A program made the translations under genes and the position numbers. A DNA stretch of 64,000 bases from Levilactobacillus zymae (lineage in GTDB: Bacteria > Bacillota > Bacilli > Lactobacillales > Lactobacillaceae): the NCBI RefSeq assembly GCF_032190635.1, contig NZ_JAVLAS010000001.1:1736001-1800000 (forward strand), in the 5' to 3' direction. Numbering within the stretch: the first letter of the stretch is position 1; every line of letters begins with the position of its first letter. Of this stretch, positions 32,701 to 41,974 are shown in pieces. The notes below the pieces were generated by a model. That model was not told the DNA's origin. It ran no database searches and saw only the letters and a program-made list of their open reading frames with translations.

Positions 32701-34398
32701 TTATTCCACCGAAATCAAGAATGGATAAACCGGTTGGTCCCCTTCGTGAACTTCTGTTTCTAGGTCGCCGTCTAAATCGGTGACCCGTTGTTGGAGTTGA
32801 TCCGCCAAATCAGCATTAGCGTCGGCCCCATAGATGATCGTGACGATTTCGCTATCGTCATCGAGCATGGCTTTGACCGTGTCAACCGCCGTTTCTAAGA
32901 GGTCGGCGGCGGTCACCTGAATGGTGCCGTCGACAATCCCCATGTAGTTACCTTCTTTAATATCAAACCCGTCCAGTTGCGTGTCACGAATGGCGTGCGT
33001 GACTTGGCCACTCTTGACCGTACTGAGGTTATCTTCCATCGAGGCTTGGTTGTCGGTTAACTCGGCATCCGGATTGTACCCCAACATCGCCGTCATCCCC
33101 TGCGAAACCGTTTTGGCGTGGACGATGACCGTCGGAATATCGGCGACCTTCGCGGCCTGTTCGGCGGCTAAGAAGATGTTCTTGTTGTTCGGCAAGACGA
33201 TGGCGCGCTTAGCCTTGGAAGCGTTAATGGCGTCCACGATGTCTTGGGTACTTGGATTCATGGTTTGGCCCCCTTGGACCACGTGGGTGACGCCCAGGCT
33301 CTTAAAGAGCGTGGCTAACCCATCCCCGGCCACAATCGCAATAATAGCGGTGTCTGGGGTGTCTTCAGCCGGTTCGGCCACGGCCGGCGTGGCGGTTGCC
33401 GGCGTCTCGTCGTCTTTTTCCATGATGGTTTCCTGTTGCATCCGCATGTTGTCGACCTTAACCTTGGCCAGATCCCCGAACTCTTGGCCCCAAGCAATGA
33501 CCTTGCCGGGGTGTTCCGTGTGGACGTGAACCTTAACGATCTCGTCGTCGTTGACCACCAGTAAGGAATCGCCCAAGTCGGCCAGATAGTTGTAGAACGT
33601 GTCGTAGTCAAACTTGTGGTCGACCTGCTTTCCGCGACCGATCCGCACCATGATTTCGGTACAGTAGCCGTACTTGATGCTAGCCGGGTCCAACTTGCCT
33701 TGGGCGCTTTGGTGATGGGCGGCGTTAATCATTTCGTCCATCTCGGCGTCGTCGGGCTTGTAGTCAGCGTTTTCCGCCACCCGACCGTTCAAAGAATCGT
33801 CGAAGGCTTCCAGGACAAAGCTCAAGCCCTGTCCCCCGGAATCCACGACCCCGACCTGTTTAAGCACGGGTAGGAGGTCGGGCGTGGTGGCTAAGGCATC
33901 GGCGGCCGCTTTACGAACGGCGTCCATGACCACCAGCACGTCATCGGTGTCCTTAGCGGCATTTAGTCCCGCTTGGGCCCCTTCGCGGACCACGGTCAAA
34001 ATGGTTCCCTCGGTGGGCTTCATGACCGCCTTGTAGGCCGTTTCGGCTCCGGCAGCGAAACCATCGGCCAGGTCCTGGGCGGTTAACGTGGTCTTATCGG
34101 CTAATTTCCGCGAAAAACCCCGGAAGATTTGGGATAAGATGACCCCGGAGTTCCCCCGGGCCCCCATCAGTAAGCCTTTGGCCAGAGCCACGGCTAACGC
34201 ACCGACCGCCGCGGTATCGGCGTCGCGTTCGTACTTGGCCCCACTGGCCAGTGACAGGCTCATGTTCGTCCCCGTATCCCCATCGGGAACCGGGAAGACA
34301 TTCAATGAATTAATAAAATCAGCGTTTTGGTTTAGTTTTTGCGAGGCGGCCTGAACCATCTTACCAAACTCAAGATTAGTAATTTCTGTGACTTTCAA
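32701..34398 (-). CDS. fakA: Fatty acid kinase FakA / DAK2-domain protein (YloV)
   Basis: The 565-residue protein has an N-terminal DAK2 nucleotide-binding domain (FPVPDGDTGTNMSLSL near residues 35-50; ARGNSGVILSQIFRG near 80-94) and a C-terminal DegV-like region. FakA phosphorylates exogenous fatty acids bound to FakB. The start is TTG at 34398 behind AAGGAGG, eight bases away. It lies 36 bases after yloU in the standard order. Confidence 0.93.
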   Translation of the reverse strand: MKVTEITNLEFGKMVQAASQKLNQNADFINSLNVFPVPDGDTGTNMSLSLASGAKYERDADTAAVGALAVALAKGLLMGARGNSGVILSQIFRGFSRKLADKTTLTAQDLADGFAAGAETAYKAVMKPTEGTILTVVREGAQAGLNAAKDTDDVLVVMDAVRKAAADALATTPDLLPVLKQVGVVDSGGQGLSFVLEAFDDSLNGRVAENADYKPDDAEMDEMINAAHHQSAQGKLDPASIKYGYCTEIMVRIGRGKQVDHKFDYDTFYNYLADLGDSLLVVNDDEIVKVHVHTEHPGKVIAWGQEFGDLAKVKVDNMRMQQETIMEKDDETPATATPAVAEPAEDTPDTAIIAIVAGDGLATLFKSLGVTHVVQGGQTMNPSTQDIVDAINASKAKRAIVLPNNKNIFLAAEQAAKVADIPTVIVHAKTVSQGMTAMLGYNPDAELTDNQASMEDNLSTVKSGQVTHAIRDTQLDGFDIKEGNYMGIVDGTIQVTAADLLETAVDTVKAMLDDDSEIVTIIYGADANADLADQLQQRVTDLDGDLETEVHEGDQPVYPFLISVE

Positions 34399-34434
34399 CT
34401 AAGTATCCTCCTTGACTTTCGGTCGTCCGGTTGG

Positions 34435-34797
34435 CTAATCCGCCAATACCCGCACCCCTTGGACAACAACGTTCACAGAATTGGCGGTAACGCCGAGCAT
34501 CGTTTCCAGGTTGTATTTCACTTTCGATTGAACGTTACGGGACACTTCGGAAATCTTGGTTCCGTAGCTCACAATGATGTACACGTCGATGGCAACGCCG
34601 TTATCTTCCTGGCGCACGACGACGCCGCGAGCGTAATTTTCTCGCCGCAGAATATCGTTGACGTTATCCCGAATCTGATTCTTGCTTGCCATGCCCACGA
34701 CACCATAATTATCAGTCGCGGCACCCCCAACTACGGTCGCAATCACTTCATTGGTAATATCAATTGTTCCGTACTGAGTCTTAATCTTTACGGCCAT
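34435..34797 (-). CDS. yloU: Asp23/Gls24 family envelope stress protein (YloU)
   Basis: The 120-residue protein has the Asp23 domain: IDITNEVIATVVGGAATDNYGVVGM near the start (described, not quoted in full), then a conserved VYIIVSYGTKISEVSRNVQS segment. Members are membrane-associated envelope-stress proteins of unclear biochemistry. It precedes fakA. A long structured leader lies upstream (34837-34961). A second family member is yqhY at 59615-60055. Confidence 0.9.
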   Translation of the reverse strand: MAVKIKTQYGTIDITNEVIATVVGGAATDNYGVVGMASKNQIRDNVNDILRRENYARGVVVRQEDNGVAIDVYIIVSYGTKISEVSRNVQSKVKYNLETMLGVTANSVNVVVQGVRVLAD

Positions 34798-34836
34798 GGA
34801 AATAGCCTCCTTGTCAAAGAATAGAATCTGACACCG

Positions 34837-34961
34837 CGCATAGGGCGAACTACTGATAGTCGTTTTGCGACCAATGAGCGGCTGGGTGTGTCGGTGCCGG
34901 CAATTCTTGGTGGCCCCGCACCACTGCGTCAGCCATTAAGTGGCCGAACACGCCCTATACG
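34837..34961 (-). ncRNA. Structured 5' leader of yloU, candidate regulatory RNA
   Basis: On the minus strand CGTATAGGGCG (from 34961) pairs over 11 bases with CGCCCTATGCG (ending 34837), with one G-T pair. The enclosed ~100 bases are GC-rich and have internal stems, for example GTGG with CCAC around GTGGTGCGGGGCCAC. No riboswitch family that I recognise matches. It would be the mRNA leader of yloU-fakA. Confidence 0.4.
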
Positions 34962-35062
34962 TAAGCTTAACAGAAATTAATCTTACCACAACCTATCGAA
35001 AAATAGAAATAGGAACACCCAAAACCACGAGTTGACGCTAATTAAGTGTCAAGTAAAAATCC

Positions 35063-35091
35063 TTGAAAGAAAATATTGCGTTCCGTAAAAT
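35063..35091 (+). promoter_or_regulatory. Promoter of rpmB
   Basis: TTGAAA (35063-35068), 17 bases, then TAAAAT (35086-35091), 79 bases upstream of the start codon. Confidence 0.7.
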
Positions 35092-35169
35092 TGTATGGTA
35101 AATTAGTCAGGTGAGTAAAAAGCACCTGCTTTTTAAAAAGTAATAAATCCACAAAGGAGGGTTTACGCC

Positions 35170-35355
35170 ATGGCAAAGGATTTTATCAACGGCAAGCGGA
35201 CGCGCTTCGGTAACAAGCGTTCCCACGCCTTAAACTCGACTCGTCGTGCTTGGAAGCCGAACTTGCAAAAGGTTCGCATCTTAGTGGACGGTAAGCCAAA
35301 ACGGGTTTGGGTTTCTGCCCGGACCTTGAAATCAGGTAAGGTAACCCGCGTTTAG
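35170..35355 (+). CDS. rpmB: 50S ribosomal protein L28
   Basis: This 61-residue basic protein matches L28 ([40 protein letters not shown]). It lacks zinc-binding cysteines, so it is the C-minus form. It is transcribed alone, divergent from yloU, with an AAAGGAGGG site and its own terminator. Confidence 0.97.
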   Translation: MAKDFINGKRTRFGNKRSHALNSTRRAWKPNLQKVRILVDGKPKRVWVSARTLKSGKVTRV

Positions 35356-35376
35356 TTTAAACACGGTTTATAAAAC

Positions 35377-35416
35377 AAATGCACGACTTGGCTTTGTCCG
35401 GGTGGTGCATTTTTTT
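35377..35416 (+). terminator. Terminator after rpmB
   Basis: AAATGCAC (35377-35384) pairs with GTGCATTT (35405-35412), followed by a T run. Confidence 0.8.
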
Positions 35417-35472
35417 GTGCCTAATCACCTTACCCGACTATTTAATAGGAAAAACAAATTAATCGCGCATGC

Positions 35473-35510
35473 AAAAAACGAGTCTAGACAAAAGTCCAGA
35501 CTCGTTTTTT
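35473..35510. terminator. Bidirectional terminator after thiN
   Basis: CGAGTCTAGAC (35479-35489) pairs with GTCCAGACTCG (35494-35504) with one mismatch, flanked by six A and six T. Confidence 0.88.
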
Positions 35511-35537
35511 GCAGGTTATTTAAAACCCCCGCTTAAT

Positions 35538-36209
35538 TTAGTTATGGCGCGCTTCGTAGGTGTCGCGGCTCTGAATCACACACAACAAGCCGGTGTCGAA
35601 CTGAAAACTCCCCGTTTCGCCCACAAATTCATTGCTGGCAAAGGAAATCGCGTACGGGATGGGTTCATCGTGCAGCTCGTACTTTTCGTCGATCAAGCTC
35701 AAATGGTCGATTGGCGTCAACGGCACAAAGGCCAAGTACTGCTTATCGGGTTCCTTTTGAATCGTGTAACGGCCCGGCAAGAAAAACGAAATTGTATTCT
35801 GGCGGTCAATCAGGCGAATCTGCCCCGCGTAACGCTTATACTGCGGTTCCAGCACCAAAAACAGGTTGGCGAGAAAGTGATCCAAACGGCCCCCGGTGGC
35901 CCCATAAATATCAACACGTTCGGCGTGGTAGTCCCGAAAGGCCACCATCACCGCCATCTGGGTGTCCGTGAAATCCTTTTCCGCCTGAGCGGACCGGACA
36001 TCCTTAACGTTGCGCCGAACTAACTGGAGTTCCGGTTCCTGTAAGGAATCAAAATCCCCAATGGCCGCGACGGGCTGGATATGCTGGTCGATTAACCGTA
36101 AGGTCCCCCGATCGACCCCGATCCAGGTCCCTTCGATTTGGGACAGGTCCTCCGGCCAATCGGCCTTGGGACCCCCCACCAACAGATTAAACGTTCCCCC
36201 CCGTAGCAT
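35538..36209 (-). CDS. thiN: Thiamine diphosphokinase
   Basis: The 223-residue enzyme phosphorylates thiamine directly to thiamine diphosphate. Family features are GVDRGTLRLIDQ near residue 31, AIGDFDSLQ near 50, and the substrate region IYGATGGRLDHFLANLFL near 121-138. The ATG overlaps the rpe stop as TAATG, the usual coupled pair. Confidence 0.95.
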   Translation of the reverse strand: MLRGGTFNLLVGGPKADWPEDLSQIEGTWIGVDRGTLRLIDQHIQPVAAIGDFDSLQEPELQLVRRNVKDVRSAQAEKDFTDTQMAVMVAFRDYHAERVDIYGATGGRLDHFLANLFLVLEPQYKRYAGQIRLIDRQNTISFFLPGRYTIQKEPDKQYLAFVPLTPIDHLSLIDEKYELHDEPIPYAISFASNEFVGETGSFQFDTGLLCVIQSRDTYEARHN

Positions 36210-36862
36210 TACTTAGTCGCGTCCTTTAACGCTTGAACCCGGGCTGCCGGATCATCGGCGTTGAAAACGTACGATCCCGCAACAGCGACCGTCGCACCGG
36301 CCTTGGCACATTCAACAACGGTTTGGTCGTTGACCCCACCATCGACTTCAATATCAAAGTGGTAGCCCTTAGCTTGCTTAATCGCGTTTAATTGCGCAAT
36401 CTTTTCCACCGTACTCTGCAGGAACTTTTGGCCCCCAAAACCAGGGTTAACCGTCATGACCAAGACCTGACCGACCATGCTCAAGACCGGTTCGATGGCA
36501 CTTACGGGTGTCCCCGGGTTGATGACGACTTCTGGCGTCACTCCGGCGTTTTGAATCATCTGTAATGCCCGGTGAATGTGGGGCGTAGCTTCAACGTGGA
36601 CCCCGATGATGTCGGCGCCGGCCTTGGCGAAGTCATCCACGTAGCGTTCCGGATTTTGGACCATCATGTGAACGTCTAAGACCATCTTGGTAATGGGGCG
36701 AATGGCCTTGACCCAACCGGGACCATAGGAGATTGCGGGCACAAATTGGCCGTCCATCACGTCAATGTGCAGGACTTCTGCCCCGGCTTGGTCGACCTTT
36801 TCGATGTCTGGTTGTAAGTTCACATAATCTGCGCTTAAGATGGATGGTGCTACTTTAATCAT
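36209..36862 (-). CDS. rpe: Ribulose-phosphate 3-epimerase
   Basis: The 217-residue TIM barrel interconverts ribulose 5-phosphate and xylulose 5-phosphate in the pentose phosphate route, important for heterofermentative sugar use. Metal and substrate residues are in IKVAPSILSADYVNL, LHIDVMDGQFVP, VHMMVQNPERY and IEVDGGVN. It lies between rsgA and thiN, the standard order. Confidence 0.97.
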   Translation of the reverse strand: MIKVAPSILSADYVNLQPDIEKVDQAGAEVLHIDVMDGQFVPAISYGPGWVKAIRPITKMVLDVHMMVQNPERYVDDFAKAGADIIGVHVEATPHIHRALQMIQNAGVTPEVVINPGTPVSAIEPVLSMVGQVLVMTVNPGFGGQKFLQSTVEKIAQLNAIKQAKGYHFDIEVDGGVNDQTVVECAKAGATVAVAGSYVFNADDPAARVQALKDATK

Positions 36863-36874
36863 AAATTCTCTTCC

Positions 36875-37768
36875 TCATTTCTTTTTATTGTAAACAGGTT
36901 TTTGGTTCTTTAACAACGTGAGTAATTGCAGGTAGTTGTCGTAACGACTCTGCAAGATGTCTCCGGCAGTTAGTGCGGCCTTGACCGCACACCCCGGTTC
37001 GTTGAGGTGCACACACCCCCGGAAGCGGCACTGACTAGCCAACGCCAAGAATTCAGGGAAATACTGCCCCAATTCACGGTAATCGATGGTTAGCGTATCG
37101 TACGACGAAAACCCTGGTGTATCGGCGACTAGGCCACCCGCCACGGGCATCAAGCTAACCTTACGGGTGGTGTGGCGGCCCCGGTTCAACGCGGTCGAAA
37201 TTTCCCCAGTCGCTAGCGTGAGTTCCGGCGCGATATGGTTCAGCAAGGTGGACTTACCAGCCCCGGTTTGCCCCATGATCACGGTTTCTTGACCCGCTAA
37301 CAGGCCGCGCAACTGGTCTAAGCCAGCGGCGGCGAATGGTTCGCGACTCAGGATCACCGGGTAGCCGATCCGGCGATACCCCGCCGCCAGGGTCTCAAAC
37401 TCCTGGTAGCGTTGGTCGTCGATCAAATCGGTCTTGGTCAGATAAATCACCGGGGCAATGTGACTGACCTCCAAGGCGATCAATTGCCGGTCCAACAAGT
37501 TGGTGGAAAAGTCCGGTGCCTTAACGGCGGTAACGACGACGCCTTGGTCGATATTAGCGACCGGTGGCCGGGTCAACGCGTTATCCCGCGGTAAAATCTT
37601 TAGAATGTAACCTTCCTTGGGGGTGGAACTTTCAAACTCCACCCGATCGCCCACCAGCGGGGCCACCCGCTTCTTGCGGAAATTTCCCCGGGCCCGGGTG
37701 CGGTAGAGCTGTCCCTCGCTAAACACGTCGTAAAACCCGCTTAACGATTGACGAATTTGTCCCTCCAT
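36875..37768 (-). CDS. rsgA: Ribosome small subunit-dependent GTPase RsgA
   Basis: The 297-residue circularly permuted GTPase checks late 30S assembly. It has an N-terminal OB fold, the permuted G motifs (YLTKTDLID first, then GQTGAGKSTLLNHI near residues 168-181, then DTPGFSSYD), and a C-terminal zinc site CRFRGCVHLNEPGC. It follows prkC, with an apparent terminator in the 82-base gap, so its expression may be partly uncoupled. GGAGG is 12 bases from the ATG, a long spacing. Confidence 0.96.
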   Translation of the reverse strand: MEGQIRQSLSGFYDVFSEGQLYRTRARGNFRKKRVAPLVGDRVEFESSTPKEGYILKILPRDNALTRPPVANIDQGVVVTAVKAPDFSTNLLDRQLIALEVSHIAPVIYLTKTDLIDDQRYQEFETLAAGYRRIGYPVILSREPFAAAGLDQLRGLLAGQETVIMGQTGAGKSTLLNHIAPELTLATGEISTALNRGRHTTRKVSLMPVAGGLVADTPGFSSYDTLTIDYRELGQYFPEFLALASQCRFRGCVHLNEPGCAVKAALTAGDILQSRYDNYLQLLTLLKNQKPVYNKKK

Positions 37769-37791
37769 GATGCAGATGCACCTCCTTTACT

Positions 37792-37830
37792 AAAAAAGCT
37801 CAGTTCTTCTTTATTATAAAAGAACTGAGC
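37792..37830 (-). terminator. Terminator or attenuator between prkC and rsgA
   Basis: GCTCAGTTCTT (37798-37808) pairs with AAGAACTGAGC (37820-37830); six T follow on the minus strand. This is a perfect 11-base stem. Confidence 0.85.
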
Positions 37831-37850
37831 CATAAATGCAGGTTTTTTTC

Positions 37851-39878
37851 TTAATCTTTCGTGACGTGCTTATCTTCGGCAATCACGGTCCCGTTCCGAA
37901 CAATCTTATAAGCTCCAGCCTTCCCACTAGCCACCGTAAACGGTAAGGTCACGGTCGCATCGCTGGTAATGGTCATTTGTTTATAAATTGAACTGAGTTG
38001 GTGATCCTGATCCTTCAGATAAATCTGAATCAAGTTCTCCGTGGCCGACGACGTGACCGCACTGCTGTCATCCCCCGTCGCGCCACTGGTACTCGACGAA
38101 TTACTGTCAAAGGGAATCCGCACCCGCACGTTAAACTGGTCGGTCTGCGGCCCCTTACTTTCAGGTCCCCGCGAAAGCGTCAAGGTGATTTCGTCACCTT
38201 CCTGGACCACGGCCCCCTCACCCGGTGACTGCCGAATGACCTTCCCCTTATCGACGTCGTTGGAGTAAGCGTAACGAAAGGCGAGGTTCAGGTTATGACC
38301 GGCCGCATAGTTTTGAGCTTGGGTCTTGGTCTTATCGGTCAAATCACTTAGCGTCACCGTTTGTGAACCGGTCGACACCGTAAAGGTCAGGTCCGTGTCT
38401 TGTGGCACCACTTTTTGGCCCGCCGTCACACTTTGTTGCATGATCCGGCCGGCCGGAACACTGGTCGAGTGCACCGACTCGCGATGCACCTTAAACCCTA
38501 GGGCCTGCAGCTTAGCCGCGGTGCTCGTGTACGCATCCCCCTTGTAATCACCAATTCGATACCGTTTCGGACCCGTACTGATCCAGAGATCGACTGCGGT
38601 GTTACGCTTCAGTTGGGTACCTGACCGGGGTTCCGTGCGGATGACCCGGTGGCGCTTGACCTTAGCACTGGCCGTCTGATGAACCGTCCCAACCCGCAAA
38701 TGAGCCGCCTGGAGCGTCGTTTGCGCACTAGTTTGGCGGCGATCAACCACGTTAGGTACGCTGGTCATCTGGGGCCGAAACAGTGCCACGCCAATCAAGA
38801 TGCCCACCAATAAGAAGAACAAGATGACGGCCGCCCAGATGAACCGGTACCGCCGGGGGTGCCGCTTCTTGTAGCGGTCCTTGGGCTTGACCGGTTCGGC
38901 GGCAGCCTGTGCTGCAACCGGCTGGGCTGGCGGCGTACTAGCGGTAGCCGTCGTGGGCTTTTCGGCCGTGGTTAGACTACTCAACGCACTCAACGGCAAA
39001 ACCTTGGTTTCCCCGTCGTCATCGGCGGCGGGGGTAAAGCGATCTTCACCCGCCCGACTCGGCGATAGTGCGGTTTGTAAGTCGGTGGCCATCGCCGCCA
39101 CGTCGGGATAGCGGTCCTGCGGGCGTTTAGCCGTCGCCTTAAAGACCACGTTTTCTAGCGCCTGCGGGATCTGTGGATCCACGGCGCGCACCGATGGAAT
39201 CTCCGACTGAAAGTGTTTTAACGCAATGCTGACCGCAGTTTCACCCTCAAACGGCACGGTGCCCGTCAACATTTCGTAAAGAATGATTCCCAGTGAATAG
39301 ATATCCGATTGCTTGGTGGCCATTCCCCCCCGGGCCTGTTCCGGTGAGAGGTAATGGACGGAGCCCAACACCGTATTGGTCTGGGTCAAGCTGTGTTCGG
39401 AGAGGGTCACCGCAATGCCAAAGTCGGTAATCTTGGCGACTCGCTGGGGATCGATCAAGATGTTTTGTGGTTTTAAGTCCCGGTGAATAATGTTATGTTC
39501 GTGCGCCAACTTCACGGCGCTAAGGATCTGCGTCATAATCTGGATCACTTCTTGGTAGGCAATCGGGAAGTGGTCCTTAATGTAGGCCTTCAGGTCGGTT
39601 CCCTTCACGTACTCCATCACCAGGTACTGCATCCCGTTTTCTTCGCCCACGTCATAGACCTGCACGATGTTGGGATGCAACAATTCCGTGGCGGCTAACG
39701 CCTCACGCTGGAAGCGCCGAACCGTGTTCGGATCGTCACGCAAGTCCAGCCGCAGGAGTTTGACGGACACGTCACGGTCTAAGATCAGGTCGTGGGCCAG
39801 GTAAACGTTGGCCATGCCACCCTCACCTAACGCTCGGATAATCCGGTAGCGACCACTCAAGGTGTATCCGGTTCGCAT
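37851..39878 (-). CDS. prkC: Serine/threonine protein kinase with PASTA repeats
   Basis: The 675-residue membrane kinase senses cell wall fragments and regulates growth and division. The kinase domain has the glycine loop LGEGGMANVY near residues 17-26, HRDLKPQNIL near 136 and DFGIAV near 155. A Pro/Ala-rich linker leads to one membrane segment near residues 350-370. Three extracellular PASTA repeats (from VPNVVDRR, YRIGDYKG and TLSDLTDK) and a Ser-rich stretch follow. Its ATG overlaps the prpC stop, the usual kinase-phosphatase pair. Confidence 0.96.
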   Translation of the reverse strand: MRTGYTLSGRYRIIRALGEGGMANVYLAHDLILDRDVSVKLLRLDLRDDPNTVRRFQREALAATELLHPNIVQVYDVGEENGMQYLVMEYVKGTDLKAYIKDHFPIAYQEVIQIMTQILSAVKLAHEHNIIHRDLKPQNILIDPQRVAKITDFGIAVTLSEHSLTQTNTVLGSVHYLSPEQARGGMATKQSDIYSLGIILYEMLTGTVPFEGETAVSIALKHFQSEIPSVRAVDPQIPQALENVVFKATAKRPQDRYPDVAAMATDLQTALSPSRAGEDRFTPAADDDGETKVLPLSALSSLTTAEKPTTATASTPPAQPVAAQAAAEPVKPKDRYKKRHPRRYRFIWAAVILFFLLVGILIGVALFRPQMTSVPNVVDRRQTSAQTTLQAAHLRVGTVHQTASAKVKRHRVIRTEPRSGTQLKRNTAVDLWISTGPKRYRIGDYKGDAYTSTAAKLQALGFKVHRESVHSTSVPAGRIMQQSVTAGQKVVPQDTDLTFTVSTGSQTVTLSDLTDKTKTQAQNYAAGHNLNLAFRYAYSNDVDKGKVIRQSPGEGAVVQEGDEITLTLSRGPESKGPQTDQFNVRVRIPFDSNSSSTSGATGDDSSAVTSSATENLIQIYLKDQDHQLSSIYKQMTITSDATVTLPFTVASGKAGAYKIVRNGTVIAEDKHVTKD

Positions 39879-40621
39879 CAGCTCGCCACCTTCCCGTGGT
39901 TCACTACGATCAACACGGTAATGTTGTCGAGCCCCCCCGCCGCGTTGGCTAGGGCCACCAGGTGGTCACACTTCTCCGCCGCCGTCTGGTCACTTTCCAG
40001 CACGTCTTGAATCTGGGCATCGTCGACCATATTGGTCAATCCATCGGTGCACAGCAACAACTGGTCGTTAGCCGTCAGCGGATAGGTGTTTAAATCAAAG
40101 TTAGCGTCGGCCGAAATTCCTAACGACCGCACAATGATGTTTTTTTTTGGGTGGTGCCGCGCCGCTTGTCGACTCAGCTCCCCCCGTTTGACCAGTTCAT
40201 TGACCAGTGAATGGTCCTCCGTCAACTGCCGGAGCTTGTGGTCGCGCAATAGGTAAGCGCGTGAGTCCCCGATGTTGGCAATCACGACCTCCGTGGTGAA
40301 GTAGACCGCCGCGACCAACGTGGTCCCCATGCCGTTAAGGTCAGCAAACTGGTTGGATTTTTCAATAATCGAGCGATTCTCGACCGTAATCTGACCACTG
40401 ATCCAAGCCCGGGCATCCGCGGCCGTCTTCCAACTGGTCGCCTCAAACTTATGGCCTAAGTGAGACACCGCCATGGCACTAGCGACGTCACCTCCCTGGT
40501 GACCACCAATGCCGTCCGCCAGAATGGCGAGATGCTGACCAGCGCGGTTGGTAAAAACGTCCACGTAATCTTCGTTATCGGCCCGTTGTTCACCAATGGC
40601 TGTCCGATAAGCAACTTCCAT
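39878..40621 (-). CDS. prpC: PP2C-family protein phosphatase
   Basis: The 247-residue metal-dependent phosphatase reverses PrkC phosphorylation. PP2C motifs are ADGIGGHQGGDVAS near residues 35-48, GMGTTLVAA, ANIGDSRAYL and LLCTDGLTNMV. It lies between rsmB and prkC and is translationally coupled to prkC. Confidence 0.96.
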   Translation of the reverse strand: MEVAYRTAIGEQRADNEDYVDVFTNRAGQHLAILADGIGGHQGGDVASAMAVSHLGHKFEATSWKTAADARAWISGQITVENRSIIEKSNQFADLNGMGTTLVAAVYFTTEVVIANIGDSRAYLLRDHKLRQLTEDHSLVNELVKRGELSRQAARHHPKKNIIVRSLGISADANFDLNTYPLTANDQLLLCTDGLTNMVDDAQIQDVLESDQTAAEKCDHLVALANAAGGLDNITVLIVVNHGKVAS

Positions 40622-40633
40622 GGTTCACCACCC

Positions 40634-41974
40634 CTAATTCTTACGCCGTAGGGCACTGACAAAGAACCCATCCGTGTCAAAATCATCGGGATAGATGGCT
40701 AACGTATCCGTTGTTCTATCGCCCTTTACGTTCAGTGTCGTCTTGACCCGGACACTCTCGAAGTTATCGTGGGTCGCCAAGAATTGGGCCACCACGTCCG
40801 CGTTTTCGGTGTCCAGAATCGTGCAGGTACTGTAGACCAGTAACCCGTTGCGTTTCAGTTTCCGGCTGACGGCGTCTAGGATGGCCAGCTGAATTGTTTG
40901 TAAATGCTGACTGTCTTCCGGCGTCTTGTCGTAGCGAATTTCGGGCTTGCGGCGAATCAGGCCGATCCCGGAACACGGCGCGTCCACCAGAATCTTATCG
41001 AAGGTCTGGTTGGCAAACTTCTGGTCCACCTTCCGGGCGTCTAACGCCATGGCGTTGACCCGGTCGGCAACCTGTAAGCGCGCGGCGTTGCGGGCAATCA
41101 GCTTAACCTTCTTTTCGTGCAGGTCCAGTGCCGTGACCTGCCCCCCCTGGTCGGGATCTAAGGCCGCCGCGATCTGGGTGGTCTTCCCCCCCGGGGCCGC
41201 ACAGGCGTCTAAGACCTGGTCACCGGGTTGGATCTGTAAGGCTTCGACCGGCAACATGGCACTTTCGTCTTGAATGGTCATTTGGCCCTGATTAAAGAGC
41301 TCGCTGCGGCTGGCGGGTTGGCCGTCCAACCGTAAGCCGGCACCGGCAACCTGGCTCTCCTCGACCGAAAAGCCGGCGATTTCGAGTTCGGCCTTGGCCT
41401 CGGTCTTGGTGGTCACCGCCGTGTTGACCCGTACGGATTGGGCGGCGGGTTGGTTGATCGTTTCTAAGATGCTGACGGTCTTGTCCTCACCCAGTTGGTC
41501 GATCAACCGCGTGACTAGCCATTCGGGCATCGAATAGGTCACACTCATCCGCTTGAGCGGGTCGCTAATCTTGGCGACGTCGGGCACACCTTCGCGGTCG
41601 ATGGCGTGTAAGACCCCGGTGACGAAGCGCCGAATGCCTTCGTGGCCATGGTCCTTAGCGTACTGGATGGCTTCGTTAAAGATGGCCCGGTTGGGAATCC
41701 GGTCCAAATATAGCATCTGGTACAACGCCACTAAGAGGACGTTTTCCACCCAGGGTTCGAGCTTTTCGCCGGGTTTCACAAAACTGCGCAGGTAATAATC
41801 CAGCGTCAAGCGGTGTTGGATGGTTCCGTAGACCAGATTGGTCAACAGACGCCGGTCCGCGTCGTTTAAGTCGCTGTGCGCGATGGTCTTATCAAGTTGT
41901 AAGTTGGAGTAAGCGCCGTTAGCCACACGGGTCAAACTTTCAACGGCTAAGGAACGTGCGTTATCGATTGTCAT
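40634..41974 (-). CDS. rsmB: 16S rRNA (cytosine967-C5)-methyltransferase
   Basis: The 446-residue enzyme has an N-terminal NusB-like RNA-binding domain and a C-terminal SAM methyltransferase. The SAM site is DACAAPGGKTTQIAAAL near residues 257-273, followed by the DAPCSGIGLIRR catalytic motif and the TCTILDTEN second cysteine region. It overlaps fmt by TAATG coupling. Confidence 0.96.
   Translation of the reverse strand: MTIDNARSLAVESLTRVANGAYSNLQLDKTIAHSDLNDADRRLLTNLVYGTIQHRLTLDYYLRSFVKPGEKLEPWVENVLLVALYQMLYLDRIPNRAIFNEAIQYAKDHGHEGIRRFVTGVLHAIDREGVPDVAKISDPLKRMSVTYSMPEWLVTRLIDQLGEDKTVSILETINQPAAQSVRVNTAVTTKTEAKAELEIAGFSVEESQVAGAGLRLDGQPASRSELFNQGQMTIQDESAMLPVEALQIQPGDQVLDACAAPGGKTTQIAAALDPDQGGQVTALDLHEKKVKLIARNAARLQVADRVNAMALDARKVDQKFANQTFDKILVDAPCSGIGLIRRKPEIRYDKTPEDSQHLQTIQLAILDAVSRKLKRNGLLVYSTCTILDTENADVVAQFLATHDNFESVRVKTTLNVKGDRTTDTLAIYPDDFDTDGFFVSALRRKN

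Larger units (their letters stand above)
34798..35169. other. Intergenic region between yloU and rpmB, with structured leader and two promoters
   Basis: This 372-base divergent gap contains the stem-closed segment 34837-34961 on the yloU side, an extended -10 for yloU near 34988-34995, and the rpmB promoter at 35063-35091. No coding frame of note was seen. Confidence 0.75.

Noticed and set aside
34798..34961. T-box or known riboswitch before yloU
   Set aside because: No specifier loop or conserved T-box sequence was found, and no known aptamer blocks; kept only as an unknown structured leader.
35469..36023. 184-codon plus-strand frame over thiN
   Set aside because: It is antisense to a recognisable thiamine diphosphokinase and starts inside a terminator.
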